From Dichotomocladium elegans (taxonomy: Eukaryota; Mucoromycota; Mucoromycetes; Mucorales; Lichtheimiaceae), in assembly GCA_025716815.1 (NCBI GenBank), contig JAIXMN010000007.1:1071501-1135500 (forward strand): 64,000 nt of DNA, given 5' to 3'. The translations under genes were made by a program, and so were the position numbers. A model generated the notes under the pieces. That model made no database searches. It was not told the origin of the DNA and saw only the letters and a list, made by a program, of their open reading frames with translations. Positions 46,941-59,119 of the stretch are shown piece by piece (position 1 is the stretch's first letter; each line of letters begins with the position of its first letter).

Positions 46941-48297
46941 TCAAAAATCGCCGATTTCTACCTTCATCACGCCTTCATTGGCCTGCTGCGCGGTCTCAAA
47001 TGCCCTGAGAGTATCCTCAAGAGAAAATTTATGTGTCACCAACCCGTCAAGGCGGACCCGACCTTGTTCTACGAGGGCGATTGCTCTAGGGTAGCTGTTT
47101 GCATAGCGAAAGTTGCCAAGGATGTCGACCTCACGTGTCGTGATGACATCGGTCGGCATGAGGGTTCTGCCGTTACCCATACCGATTAACATGACTCTGC
47201 CGCCCTTGCGGGCCAAAAAGACGGCCAGATTCATGCATGACTCGACACCGGTGCATTCGTACACCACCGCGATAGCATCTTCGCCGAGCGCCAGATCGTG
47301 AGCTAGCTTTTCGGACCACATAAAGAGATCCTCTTCTTTTGGCTTGAGAGGCAGCTGGATCGTTTTGAGCTTGGGCAGATACTGCTGCGCAAACGCGAGT
47401 CGGGAAGGATTGATGTCCATCATGACGCAGTCCTCGGCTCCTTCTGCAAATGCCGTAGCAGCCGTCAACAATCCCACTGGTCCTGCTCCCAGCACCGCCA
47501 CCGTGGCTCCTGCAGGAGGTCTGCATCGGATCGACACCGCATGGACCGCCACCGCCAGTGGTTCAATCAGTGCACCATCTTCATATCCAATGTTGTCAGG
47601 GATTCTGTATCGCATCGTGCGCTCAAGGGGGTCAGTACATAAAGAGCGACTTCGTGGTATCTATGCCCGAAACACGGTTCCTCACTTGTGGCACAGACGG
47701 GCCGGAAAACAGGCATAGCGCCGCAGTGTCCCGTGATTCGGTCCTTGTCGAAGCGATCCGCAAAATTTCATGTTCTTGCAAAGGTTATATCTTCCTGCCT
47801 TGCAATAGACACATGACTTGCATTCCTTTCCAGGCTCGATCGCTACACGGTCGCCTACCTGAAGGCCCTGGACACCCTCACCCACCTCGGTCACAACCCC
47901 CGCCGATTCGTGCCCAAGGATCATGGGCTTGCCTTGCGTCATCCGCAAACTCCCTACACCGCCTTCGTGATAGTAATGGAGATCCGATCCACAGATGCCA
48001 GTCGCGCGAATATTGACTTGGACCTCTGTCTCGGCTGTATGAGTGAAAAGGCAAGAACGAGAGTGATATCGCTCACGCGCGAGCGTGTGTGTGATGGAAA
48101 TTTATGCCTCGTGCATGTACGTACCACCGGCCTGCGCTGTTTCGATAGGGACAATTTCCTGAAATCGGATGATAGTCGTGTTGAGGGAACTCTGTTCGTG
48201 CAGCATGACTATAGGTCTCGGACCTGGGTACAGTACTCACCATGCGAAGATCGTGGGGACCGTGGAGTACAGCAGCAAGATTATCTTGGTAAACCAT
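46941..48297 (-). CDS. Zinc-dependent polyol dehydrogenase (sorbitol/xylitol/L-arabinitol type MDR)
   Basis: Four exons: 48297-48241, 48158-48125, 48034-47686 and 47604-46941 (1,104 nt, 367 aa). It oxidises a sugar alcohol with NAD(P). Catalytic zinc ligands appear as G-I-C-G-S-D-L-H-Y and G-H-E-S-A-G; the structural zinc site has four Cys (C-K-S-C-V-Y-C-K-A-G-x-x-N-L-C). The Rossmann motif is G-A-G-P-V-G-L. The pattern G-T-L-R-R-Y and P-D-N-I-x-Y-E-x-G-A-L-I-E-P-L-A-V is typical of the polyol branch. The start is uncertain: an in-frame ATG 51 bp upstream adds a hydrophobic leader, and a possible acceptor sits between the two. The exon 2 donor is ambiguous by 3 nt. A Helitron remnant begins about 130 bp upstream. 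Confidence 0.9.
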
Positions 48298-48429
48298 CTT
48301 TTCGAATGCCCCTAGTAAAAGAAAATATAAAGAGAGAAAAGGCTGCATATGTTTGCGATATAGCTATTTATAAAATGAACTGGTGTTTAGATTATCTTAG
48401 ATATCTAAGTATTAACACTCTATATATGG

Positions 48430-50160
48430 TAAATGTGGTATGTGGACACTGTCATGCGAAGGTGTGGCTATCTGAGCGTATCACGGACTCTGGTTTGTCA
48501 AGCCCACGCTATTGTTTATGCTGCTCTCACGGGAAGTTCCAATGCCCCTTCCCTCAGTACCGCCAGCCCACTTCTCAGTCTTCTCAGAAACAGTGACTCG
48601 GCATCCCAGGAGTTTCCGTACCAACATTCGTACGTACAATAATTTGTTCGCATCGTGCACACTATGATCGAATCTTGTACAACGGTACCAATGGCGCTCC
48701 GCTTTTCGTATTAATGGTACTATGTACCATCAGCACATTAAGAGCTGGAGAAGGTGGTCAACCAACGTTTGCGCAAACTGCTTTGCCGATACCGAGGAAA
48801 CATGGAAACCTACGCTCTTTTCTGGCCTAAATCTCAACACAATAGCTCTTCTCCAACAGAATAATAGAAGAGTATAATCCATATGTTATAGCACTAGGAA
48901 TGCATGGGAGCAACACGGAGTGAGCGTCATTGGTAAACTTAACGTCGTTATCCATGGAGCTTCAAGCTACAGATGCCACTATGACCCACAGTCTTACCTC
49001 CAAGTTGCTACTTTGATAGTTGAGAATATGGTAGATGGAAATAGTCGAGCCACACGATTTTCGCATTTACAATTGTAGTCATGGACTTTGTCAGATGAGC
49101 TCCCTCAATTCTACATATCTCCAGCTTCACTATGTTATTATGTACCCTTACAAATACCAGGAATAAAAATTCAGAGCCTGAGAATTTTAGCAACTATGTC
49201 ATCTCGAAGGCAAAGAGCACTGATGCAGATGGAATTAACAATATGACTTGCGCTGTTTTCCCTGGGGCTGGACACGACAACGTTTCAAATGACAAAAATC
49301 ATTGACGCAGAACGATCCCGAGGCGGCCATAGCCAATCTTCCCATCGAGTTCTTAAATATATTAACAGCTAATGGACTTCTCAGCCATTGTTTGCAGCTT
49401 AAGATTGGTATGTCCTTGTTGCTTTGCATAATCTCGACCCCTGATGCTGGTCCATGCAACGGCTCCAAAGGCTACGTGATTAAATTTACTTAGATACATT
49501 ATCGCTGTGAAGAGCGTTGACCAGGACTATCCCAGTTCCGAGCAGTTCATTCCTCGCATCCACATGTGCACGTCTGAAGGAGATTCTCCTTTCATCCTCC
49601 ACCGACTTCAGCTACCTGTTCGCCCAGCATTTGCCATGACCATCCATAAAGCACAGGGGCAGACATTAGACAATATTGGCATTCGGCTGTAACAGGATGT
49701 GTTTTCTCACGGTCAGTTAAACGTGGCTATCTGCAGGACTACAAATCCTCAAAACGTCCAGATTGCAATTGATACTTCAAGCGCACCAGCAACAACCGCC
49801 AATACAGTATGCCATGAAGTGCTTCTCCATTCACCAATTTCCACAGACACAAACCTCGAAACTGCACCATAACTTAAACATACACTACACCTGCACATAC
49901 CTTACACTTCTATTTTTTTTGGGATATTCTCTCTGTATACATATCTCTCGAAAACTTCCTAAAATCAACTTTTTCTATATTTCATATGTGCAAGGATCAA
50001 TGTAATAAAGATTGACGGCATTGTTGATTTATAGTTTAACTAGCAGTTCCTACCGGGAATCAGGGGAAGACCCCCGGCGCGCAGGTTACCGGCGATGACC
50101 CGAAGCGAAGCATAAGGGCTCATCAGCCGAGCAGAGCGAGGGGGATGCCTGCTTGTAAAT
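48430..50160 (+). mobile_element. Decayed, internally deleted Helitron
   Basis: Two pieces of a Rep-helicase protein in the right order. At about 48430-48740 is the N-terminal Helitron region: a zinc-binding C-x2-C, W-L-S-E-R, C-x-C-C and F-R-T-N-I-R-T-Y-N-N-L-F-A in shifting frames. At about 49290-49760 is the C-terminal PIF1-like helicase part: L-P-I-E-F-L-N, C-N-G, the A-F-A-M-T-I-H-K-A-Q-G-Q-T-L motif and F-S-H-G-Q-L-N-V-A. The Rep endonuclease and most helicase motifs between them are missing, and stops and frameshifts are frequent. A GC-rich, structured block (about 50050-50150) downstream may belong to the 3' terminus. Ends were not defined. Confidence 0.75.
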
Positions 50161-50758
50161 CATAAAAAGAACGCTCTAGATACTTGAGTGTGTGATGTCT
50201 TCAACAAGTCCGGCATTCCAAGAAAACGCATGCTCGCACTGTGGAGAGGAAAAAAAAACTGCGGTTTTAGTGTTTAACCAGCAGCGAATAAAATAATACC
50301 ACATGGTATCAATGTTTTTTTTTGTTTGTAATCAATCATTTATAATTCAATAGAGATGACAAAAAAGAAAAAAGACTGTTCAGGTATCCAGCGCTCGGAT
50401 GGTTCAAACGCCTGTCTCCGGTGCATCAAGTCTCTTTCCTTATCAGGAATCGCATACGGTCAGACGGGGTACGAGGGAACGAGTGTAGGGGTAGGGGATT
50501 GGGGGGAGGGAGATGAGGAGGCCGCATTGTCAAGGAGGGCATACCAAACAAAGCACAGACCTTGATGCATCACCACGTGCTGCATCCTAATAAGTAGCAA
50601 AAAGAATTTGCTAAACTTGGCCACAATCGTATCGAATGTTTGGCCTTCCCTGAGACAACGCATAAACGTTTATATATAAACAGACTTGACTTCGGCTTCA
50701 TCTTATCTTTTTGTTTTCCTTATTCCACACCTTTTCTTTCTCTTTTTTTTCCTTTTCA
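50161..50758. other. Intergenic; upstream region of the acyltransferase gene
   Basis: No gene seen. The last 80 bp are T/C-rich leader. Confidence 0.5.
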
Positions 50759-52231
50759 ATGGACATAACATCCCTGCTTCAGGGTGGAGATGCTCGAACA
50801 TTCACAATCAATGGGACGTTCCTGGTCGTCTTATACATTGTGCCCATGGCCCTCATGGCCTTTCTGGTGTCTAGTAAAAAACTATCAACGCCCGCCAAGC
50901 AGGTTTTATCTATTCCGCTCCTGCTTGCCGAGATCCTGGTCCCAATAAATTTCACTGCTGGCAATGGAGGTAAAAAAAAATAAGGTCGGCACATCATTCG
51001 CACGGTTCTAATGCCGAATTTTTTAGTCTACGATGCGGGTGCTGCTGCAGTCGGCTACGATGGATTCCTGCGCTTCTTTGAGCTTTTCTGGATTTCCCCT
51101 ATCCTTTACGGCAAACCGGCGTACGCCGATATGGACTATCTCCACAGAGAGCTATGGGGATGCTTACGCAAATTCCCAAAGGCGAATGACAAGAAGGTGT
51201 ATGTAAAGGATAAGGTTTGTTGCGTCGCTCTCTCTTTCCCCTCGCCCCTTGTATGACCATTTTCTATTGTCCCCAAAAAAAATAACCGGAAATGTGGATT
51301 GTTTGCTTTAGAAATTCTATCATGTCCTTCTCAATCTCGCGATTAACATCGTCTTGATCGACATAATTGGTTCCTGGATCAACACTTACAACTCCAAGGA
51401 TGTATTGGAGATCTCCTCCAGGCCTCCATTTGTTTACTTTGTCTTCATGATTTTTACTGTCATTGGAATGAACTGCGCATTCAACACCCTCGGCTATGCT
51501 CTGCAGCTCCTCTACGTCATTTATTATGATGGTGGGTCCTACTGTTCTGGTAAGTAGCGTTCCTCCGTGGTGGTGTTTGTGTGCGGTACACGTCGGGTTC
51601 TTCTTCTTTCCTTGCCTGTTTGTGCCCTTTCCTGAATCAATGAATCGGTTGATCCTCTCTAGAGCTGTGGCGTCCGCTGATGGTTAATCCTGTTATGGCA
51701 ACAAGTCTTGACGACCTGTGGTCCTATCGCTGGCATCAGATGCTGCGTTCGTCATGGGTCGCTTTTGGCTACCGCCCGACTCGATACGTCACGCAGCGCA
51801 TCCTTCCCAAGTCGATTAAGAATCCCGTGCAGATCTCGCACGTAATAGGCTCCTTGGCAGTCTTTGTTGTCTCTGGCGGAATGCACGAGTACATGATCTA
51901 CTGCAACGTGGGCTGGCCCATCTACCGACGGTTCTTCATGGGCCAACAAATGGCGTTTTTCTTCATCCACGGTTTCGGGATGACCATCGAGCGCGTGTTC
52001 AGGGAGCCACTCGGACAGCTTCTTTCGAAGAAATGCCATCCTGTGCTTGTCAGATGTCTGCAGCACATCTGGGTCATTTCGTGGGTTTACTACACGTTCC
52101 CCTATTTCATGAATGGAAACGGCTACTGGGGCATGTGGCACGGGAATCCTTTCCAGTTTACCAACCCGTACGTGACGGAAGTTTTGCGTGCCTTTCCGAC
52201 CCTTCGTCCGTTCTGCGGGAGTCTTTTGTAA
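50759..52231 (+). CDS. Wax-synthase-like membrane-bound O-acyltransferase (MBOAT_2)
   Basis: Four exons: 50759-50969, 51027-51214, 51312-51531 and 51663-52231 (1,188 nt, 395 aa). About eight membrane helices. The family block is clear: S-L-D-D-L-W-S-Y-R-W-H-Q-x-L-R, Y-R-P, and V-S-G-G-M-H-E-Y-M, with the catalytic His in the G-x-x-H-E motif. Members esterify long alcohols, sterols or secondary metabolites with acyl-CoA in the ER; the acceptor is not predictable here. The start at 50759 precedes the first helix by 20 residues. It is an isolated gene, with transposon remnants on both sides. Confidence 0.88.
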
Positions 52232-52669
52232 AAAAAAAAAAAGCATGGCGTATCGCGCCATCTCTATTCGTCAGATTCTTTTTCCCCAGTACCCATACGC
52301 TAAGTATTCCTCTCCAGTAGCTCATCATTACACTATTCATAAATTTTGTGGCTCTGTGCTTTTTTGACTGTATTTATCGTACATTCCATTTGCTCCTCTG
52401 TTGCACATTTTATCATATCATTCTTCTCATTTATAAATTATTGCCTCGCTATCCGATACATATCCCTCTCCTATTTATTGTCTTTTTTATTGATCTTCAC
52501 CCTTGTTTATTTTCCCAAGGACCGATTAAATAAAGGACTGCTTGCGCACACATACAAAAATAGTAAGCAGTTGCTGTATGATGAATAATGGAATCTTGAC
52601 AAAAAGGATCGCATGGTACTATATATTTGGTGCGGTGACACAAGCATTATTTATTTGAAGAGAGTAACC
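52232..52669. other. AT-rich intergenic region before the LTR element
   Basis: No gene seen. T-rich, with only short hydrophobic ORFs that reflect composition. Confidence 0.5.
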
Positions 52670-52769
52670 TGTGACAGTTACTCCTATCTTTAAGATATGC
52701 TATATATATACTATCCACGTATTTTTCCGAATAAAGGCGGGCTCTTTCAGAAGGAGGATACCTCTCACA
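52670..52769 (+). repeat. 5' LTR (100 bp) of the Ty3/gypsy element
   Basis: Begins TGTGACAGTTACTCCT and ends TCACA, so it has the TGTGA...TCACA inverted ends usual for LTRs. It aligns over its length, with many differences, to 56475-56584. Confidence 0.75.
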
Positions 52770-55700
52770 ATTGGTGGAAAAGCTGGCTTTCTGCGGTATC
52801 ATGGACCATCGAAACCATGCCTCGGACGTTCCGATCGACAGTACAAATATTGATTCCGCTGCCATTGATCCTTGGACAGCCAGATAGATCGAGCTTGTCT
52901 CGCGAGGACAGGCAATGATGTATGTCGAAACTCCCCATAGACAACTCCAAACGCACATCCATGCCTTCTATGAGCGTGGCTCGAGTTCGCGGTACACCCG
53001 CGCGCAGTCCAGAACAACCAATGAATCGACCAAGTGTCACAGAAGAACCTGTGAATAATGAAGCAGAAGCAGAGCACTCTAAGACGGTATCAACTCTTGG
53101 CCAACGGGCAAATACCGAGCAACCACTCCTAATAGCAACACTAGACCTGATGCAAACCCGACAAGCAAAGCGATGAAGATCACGCAGCTATGAGATACAC
53201 TAACGCACTAGCAATGCACGCTGCGAGAGTGTAAGTCAATACCCGAGGAGGAATAAGGGATATGCCTGAGGGTGGCCCAGGAGACCGCTAGCTTCAATTA
53301 CCTGTTTGCAAAGATGGGGATAATCCAGTAGGCTAGTCACTGATATTTCAAGCATCGTCAGAATATATGCGTCGGGGAGAACAACAGACAATCCAGGAGT
53401 TTGGAATAAGAACGTACGGAGATGTCGTCCAACAACAGCAAGGAACCTCCCGACAAAGTCCATTCAAAACAGCAACTCATATCCCAAAGACGGTGATCTA
53501 TTCTCAGGGAAGCCGCAATCACCACCTCCACCTCCTCGCCCGATAGATGTGGACAAGGGAATGCTCCTTAATACCCAACGCTGTTACCATTCCAAAAAGG
53601 GCAAACCAAACCGAACAAACAACGGGACAAGTGCGGAAGACCGGGTCTTTGGGCAGAGGAGTGCAGATCGAAGCTCAAAATGCAAGGCAGACATAACGCA
53701 CAAGAGGTGGATGGAGGAAAAGGAGAAGACAAGTCTGACGAACACCTAGCCTGTGGTTTTAGTTTTATCAGGTTTAGCAACAGGTGATGACGGTTCTGAA
53801 CAGCCAGACAACGTCCTGTCGCTTCTTTACCACAGCTCTGATGAATGGTCTGGAAACAGATGTATCGACTGACACCGGAGCCGACATCATCATGGAGACT
53901 ACGGCTGTCATGGATCACATAGGGGCATATCGGAAGCCAATAAGCCACTTGAGCATCGACTATGGCGATGGAGAAGCCTCCCCCCATACCTCTTATAAGT
54001 GCGCTGATGTGGAACATTCAGTCATCTAAGGCTATGAATACCAGGAAGAATTCAGGGTGATGGAATGACAGAACTCGGCAGTAATTATCGGTATAGCATG
54101 GATGGAGAAATACGAGATATTACGTACTCAACCAGTTCATTAAGCGGATTATCGCCGGTCACCAAAGGAGCAGGAAGTCATAAGCATGGTAATCAAGTAA
54201 GATGCTAGACAAAGGTGTCATGGGAGCAAGCTTATGCCTGTGGGCATCCCCGTTGGTGGTGGTGGAGGAGAAAGGCGAAAAAATGCAGAATATGCGCGAA
54301 TTATCGGCACCTTAACGGTGTGATCAGAAAAGATCGGCACCCCCTACAAAGAATTCAAAATCTGATCACAGGATAAAAGGCTCCACAATATTCACAACTA
54401 TTGATTTGCTGGCAGGATACCGGCAGATTCGGATAGGCACTGGAGGATGCATGAAGAGAGCCTTTCTTGCATGACACCCAACTATGGGAATTTCATTGTG
54501 ATGCCATATGGGGGTTTATAAGGGACCCGACACTTTTCAGAGGCTCGCGAACCAGGTCCTAGGGAATCTATCCGCGTTCGTAATAGTGTATATCGACTAC
54601 GCTATAATTTACTCCACAAACGATACCTGATCACATGAACAACACTAATCAAGTACTGAAGCTCACAACCGAAAGTCAAGTTCTTAGATTTTTTGGTCAG
54701 CAAACCGAGGAGTACGGGTACACCAAAGGAAGATCAGGACCATCCTGGAATGGCCTGAACCAACTATAGTGCAAGGATTGCATCGGTTCCTTAGTGTTGT
54801 GTGTTTTCTACCACAAGTTCCTGACCTCGCTGCCCACGGCTACTGCGCCATTATACCGTCTTACACGCAAAAGACGCACCTATTAATTGGCGTACTAAAG
54901 TGGATACTGCATTTGCAAAAGCTACCTTGTCCGGCATACCCAAATCCGAGCCGGCCGTATGATATCCACACAGATGCAACCACGATAGAGCTAGGGGCAG
55001 CTCTGGTACAGGTGGGACGGCCAGTGGCGTATGCAAGCACGATCATCACAGTCGCGCAACAGAACTACACCGCTACAGAAAAGTAAGATAATAGCTGTGG
55101 TTTGGGCACTGGAATACCCCCACCCGTATATTCAGGTGCCGTAGTCACCATATGCACTGATCATATGGCTCTAAAGGTAATACTAAGTACTAACTCCCCA
55201 AGAAGCAGAATTGCCAGATAGATCATGAAGCTCGACCGTTGTGAGTTTACTGATGCCGCCCCCCATTGAGGGGAGGATAATGTAGGAGCCGACGCCATGC
55301 GCGTAAATACCAAGAAACAGATGGGGACATGCGCAAATGATCGGGGACAGATAGAGAAAAGTTTGTTTGGCACGATGGGTTGTTTTTCCTGCGCAGGGAG
55401 GCGGGTACTCGGGTTTTAGTGATATCAAAAAGCCTTGACTTATATTTCTTCGACATGATACACTCTCACCCTATGGCAGGTCATATGGGACTGGGTTAGA
55501 CCATCATGAGAGCGAAGAGTGTGGGACGGTAACCAGGATAACCTAAGACGTTATCCGGATGGTGCGCGTTTGTCACGAATGTCAGCTCTATACGATATAG
55601 CCACTTTACAGATATCCGGGACGGAAACTCGGCGAAATCTCGGCGGCAGACATAGCTATACTACCGCAGGTCAGTCAGACGGTGAAGAAGTATTTCCTAG

Positions 55701-56461
55701 TATTAATGGAGTACTTAACAATGTGGATGGCGGCGGTAGCACTTACTGTATTAGTATGAACAAGACCGCAAATGCCCTGCTATATATCACGTTGTTCCAA
55801 TGTACGGAATGTCAAAATGATTAATCACTGATAAAGAAGCATCGTTCATATCAGAGGCAACGACGATCTATACCGAAGATGGGAATTGAACGATCTTTAA
55901 ACATCGGTAGAACACCCACAGACTGACGGGCTGGTCGAGCGCATGAACCAGGCATTGAAAACAGCATTTGGTCCATATGCACAATCAATAGGACCAATTC
56001 GTGCCGTTCACGGTCTTTGGGATCAACACAGAGAAGCAAGCATCGACTGGAGCAACAGCTTCGAGCTAATGCACGGACACCCACCCTCACTACGAACAGC
56101 AGTTGCAATGGAGGTACCAGCCATGCAGTACCACAAGTCGAAGCCACGGGTTAGTTTACTTAAACTATTAATATCCCAGCTATCCATGAAACTGCACGAA
56201 ACAAAATCATTACAGCACAACTACGAAAACAAAAGCATTACAACCGCGGACGTTTACCGTCCATAGAATGTCGCGCGGAAGGGGGTAAAGCCTCAAAGTT
56301 ATTCTGTAAACATAGCATTTTCCAGAGCCTAAATTTACCGGGCCCTGGGCCATAATCAATGTCAACAAACTAAAAACATACATTATTCGGAAGAACAGCG
56401 AAAAGGGCGGATAAAGACGATGATCGCAAACCACGCTCAATTAGGCCCTTACCATTCTCTT

Positions 56462-56471
56462 GAGGGGAGAA
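56462..56471 (+). promoter_or_regulatory. Polypurine tract of the Ty3/gypsy element
   Basis: GAGGGGAGAA, ending 3 bp before the 3' LTR: the expected site for plus-strand priming. Confidence 0.6.
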
Positions 56472-56474
56472 TGA

Positions 56475-56584
56475 TGTGACAATTACTCCTCTCTTTAGGA
56501 GATCCTATAGATTTATTATCAGCATATTTTCGCCAATAATATTACTGTAATAAAGTTACTTACAACGGGGTTACCCCTTTCACA
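56475..56584 (+). repeat. 3' LTR (110 bp) of the Ty3/gypsy element
   Basis: Begins TGTGACAATTACTCCT and ends TCACA. The opening differs from the 5' copy by A for G at position 8; the copies diverge further inward and differ in length by 10 bp, which indicates an old insertion. Confidence 0.75.
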
Positions 56585-56930
56585 GCACTAATCATGCCCG
56601 GAACAGTCGGACAATTTAAACAACAGCACTGCCTTCCCCTCATTCCCACGGTGTAAAAAAATGCATCAGGGTAACAGGACAGAGGGAGCTCAGGATCTTG
56701 TCTCTAATAAAACACGTCATCTCTCAAGAAATGCAGGATAACCCTAGGAGCAGCAGCATATTATTGTTTACTCATGCTTTTTACCTAAGGGATTGATCCA
56801 TTGTGTATCATTGTTGTGAAACCGAACTGCTCTGTGACTGGGTGGAGTGAAGGAAGAGGCAGGGCGAGGCTGCCCAATCTATACTGCATATTCAACTAGA
56901 CCGGACACCATTATATTACTGCATGTTGAC
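56585..56930. other. Intergenic; SHE9 upstream region
   Basis: No gene or recognisable element seen between the 3' LTR and the SHE9 start. Confidence 0.5.
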
Positions 56931-58190
56931 ATGGCATCTCGTTTGAGGTCAACCATCCGCTTGCGCCCTCGACTTCAGCGATCCTATACATCCCCCTTTC
57001 GGCGGCTCTATGCAGCCGATGCGAAGCCCCCAGACAATAACAAATATAACCTAGTTGCCACGAATGAATACCTCGACAAACTGCAGGCATCTATTCAGCC
57101 TCGCCTGACCCCGGTGCTGCTCAAGATGCGATCCGCCAGTGACACCCTCCGCAAGCTGAAGCATGAGATTAACGATCCGAAGGATGCATTACGCCGCTGC
57201 AGTGTTGCCCTAAATCAGTTGACCGGATACGATCATATTGAACAAGTCAAGTCAAAAGTCAATGACCAAGGTAAAGCCCGTGAAAAAACATAGAGCACTT
57301 GGTTTTTCCTTCGTCTCTTTCTTATGCTTGTTGAAGCCAAGGCGTTCGAAGCATCCCGTGATCAAATGCAACAAGCAAAGCGCGACTATGAACTCGCGAT
57401 TGATCAGCGGTCAGCGACGCAGCGTGAGATCAATGAGCTGTTGCAGCGAAAGCACATGTGGTCAGGAGAAGATGTCACACGGTTTACAGAACTCTATCGT
57501 CTCGAGCACGAACATGCGCGGCACGAAACGAAAGCCAAGGAATCCTACCAGCACGCAGAGAAGCAGATGGACAGAGAGTACATGGGCCTTGCCCAGTCGA
57601 TCATGGAGCGATATCACGAGGAGCAGCTCTGGAGCGACAAGATTCGCAGCGTCAGCACATATGGTACCTGGGCCCTCATGATTGTCAATCTGGTGCTTTT
57701 TATCATGATGCAGTCCATTTTTGAACCTTACAAGCGAAAGCGTCTGACGGATCGTTTTGAGGAGCTGTTGATTGCCAAGGTAGATGAGGAAGAGGGCAAG
57801 TTTCGGGACCTGATGAGCGACCGCGACGCAACACAACAGTCTGTCCTTGCTGCCATCAAAGAACTAGCAAGTGCGCTGGCCTCCAGCCATGCCCATCTTG
57901 AGGACCAGCTAAAGCCAATTGCAGAGCTACCGTCGCTGATGGCGCCGCCACCGCCGCCGCCTCTTCCTGAGACGCTAGAGCTCGCTGATGACCCACAGCA
58001 ATCTGAGGTTGCAATCTATGCTAAAGACGAAGGATCAGCACCACCTGCTGCAGCTGTGATCTACAGTCCACTCGTACCTGCAAACGACGAAGTGGTTTTG
58101 AAAAAACGGAATTTGATTTTGTACTCTGTTGAGAGTGCTGTGGCTGGTGGCGTGATCACAGCCTTGGCCATGGCCTTTTGGAGACAATGA
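56931..58190 (+). CDS. SHE9: Mitochondrial inner-membrane protein She9/Mdm33
   Basis: Two exons, 56931-57270 and 57337-58190 (1,194 nt, 397 aa). The Arg-rich, acidic-free N-terminus (about 1-30) is a mitochondrial presequence. A long coiled coil follows (about 60-230) with the family block Q-R-S-A-T-Q-R-E-I-N-E-L-L-Q-R-K-H-x-W and F-T-E-L-Y-R. Next come R-Y-H-E-E-Q-L-W-S-D-K-I-R and a membrane helix. E-P-Y-K-R-K-R-L follows, then an intermembrane tail with a poly-Pro stretch (about 318-325) and a second helix at the very C-terminus. Mdm33 affects inner-membrane fission and phospholipid balance. The C-terminal helix and Pro-rich linker are longer than I would expect from yeast. Confidence 0.9.
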
Positions 58191-59119
58191 GGCCAGGATG
58201 ATCATGTAACGTATACATTAATCGATAGATTTCGCCTTGCGGGTTTATTTTTAAAACAAAATTGTGGCGTGATGGTTGACGCAATCTTTACGCGCTGAAC
58301 TAGGGAATAAGGTCTCAATGTGGTTTACCTGGTCATCAGGTTCCTTTATGCAACTAAAGTTACACGCATTCGAAGGATCAACATGCCTATGACTCACAGC
58401 ATTCCTATACTGATAATGCAACTCGCTCATCTGAGCATCCTGCGCGCGCGATATGATCCAACTCTTTTCATCCTCTATATTGCGTAGTACAACTGTAATG
58501 CGGTATCATCCTCACCCCTACGGGAATTCCGCGGAGATCATCAAACACACAGGTGTTTCTTTCCATCCAGGGTGTGGGCGCGTCTTTGGGTATCATATGC
58601 CTAGATATCGATCAAGGCATAGCACATCCGTTGTACCACCACGACGGTGGCGGTATTGGCGTGATCCAAGGAAACAGATTGATGGATCAGAGTTGGTTTG
58701 GGGGGGGCACGGCGATTGAGGTACAGGGGTCTACGGAGGGACAGAGAGTGTGTGTGTGTGAGGCGCGCAAGGAAGGAGTCGATATCCTTATCTTCGCCTT
58801 TAATTCGCCGATAATCCTGTTCATCAATAATAAGAGAGCCTAAACCAAGGCCGTTCGAATGGTTCAACCGAGTAAAGTATACCCAACTCTCTCACCCATC
58901 TGCATGTACGCAAACTCTCTTTATGCCAAGTTACCTATGGGGTGGGTGCGTGCGTGCTTCTAAGATTATACCATGTGACTATTCCCGACTTGGGACCTCA
59001 AAGCTATCGACATTCACTTGGCATCACACCAGCGGAGAAAATGAAATCCTGTCATTGTCCGTTTCCCCTTCCTTTTCCTTTCGTTCCCAAACCTTACTAT
59101 CTTATTTTTTCGCTCGCGC
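58191..59119. other. Intergenic with weak ORFs
   Basis: ORFs at 58453-58719 (+) and 58601-58867 (-) overlap; neither resembles a known family. A TG-rich patch lies at 58748-58762. Confidence 0.4.

Larger units (their letters stand above)
52670..56584 (+). mobile_element. Decayed Ty3/gypsy LTR retrotransposon
   Basis: About 3.9 kb between two related short LTRs. In order on the plus strand: a possible gag region (52900-53750) without recognisable motif, a retropepsin-like D-T-G-A (about 53871-53882), reverse transcriptase pieces (54377-54620), RNase H-like T-D-A segment (about 54960-55080, with A-T-E-K at its end), an integrase zinc/core region (55455-56150) with a D-G-L-V-E-R segment. RT-RH before integrase places it in Ty3/gypsy. 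Numerous stops and frameshifts and a damaged RT box show it is dead. No target-site duplication is visible next to the LTRs. Confidence 0.85.

Noticed and set aside
52663..56590. Target-site duplication for the Ty3/gypsy element
   Set aside because: The 5 bp on the two sides (TAACC and GCACT) do not match, so none is reported.
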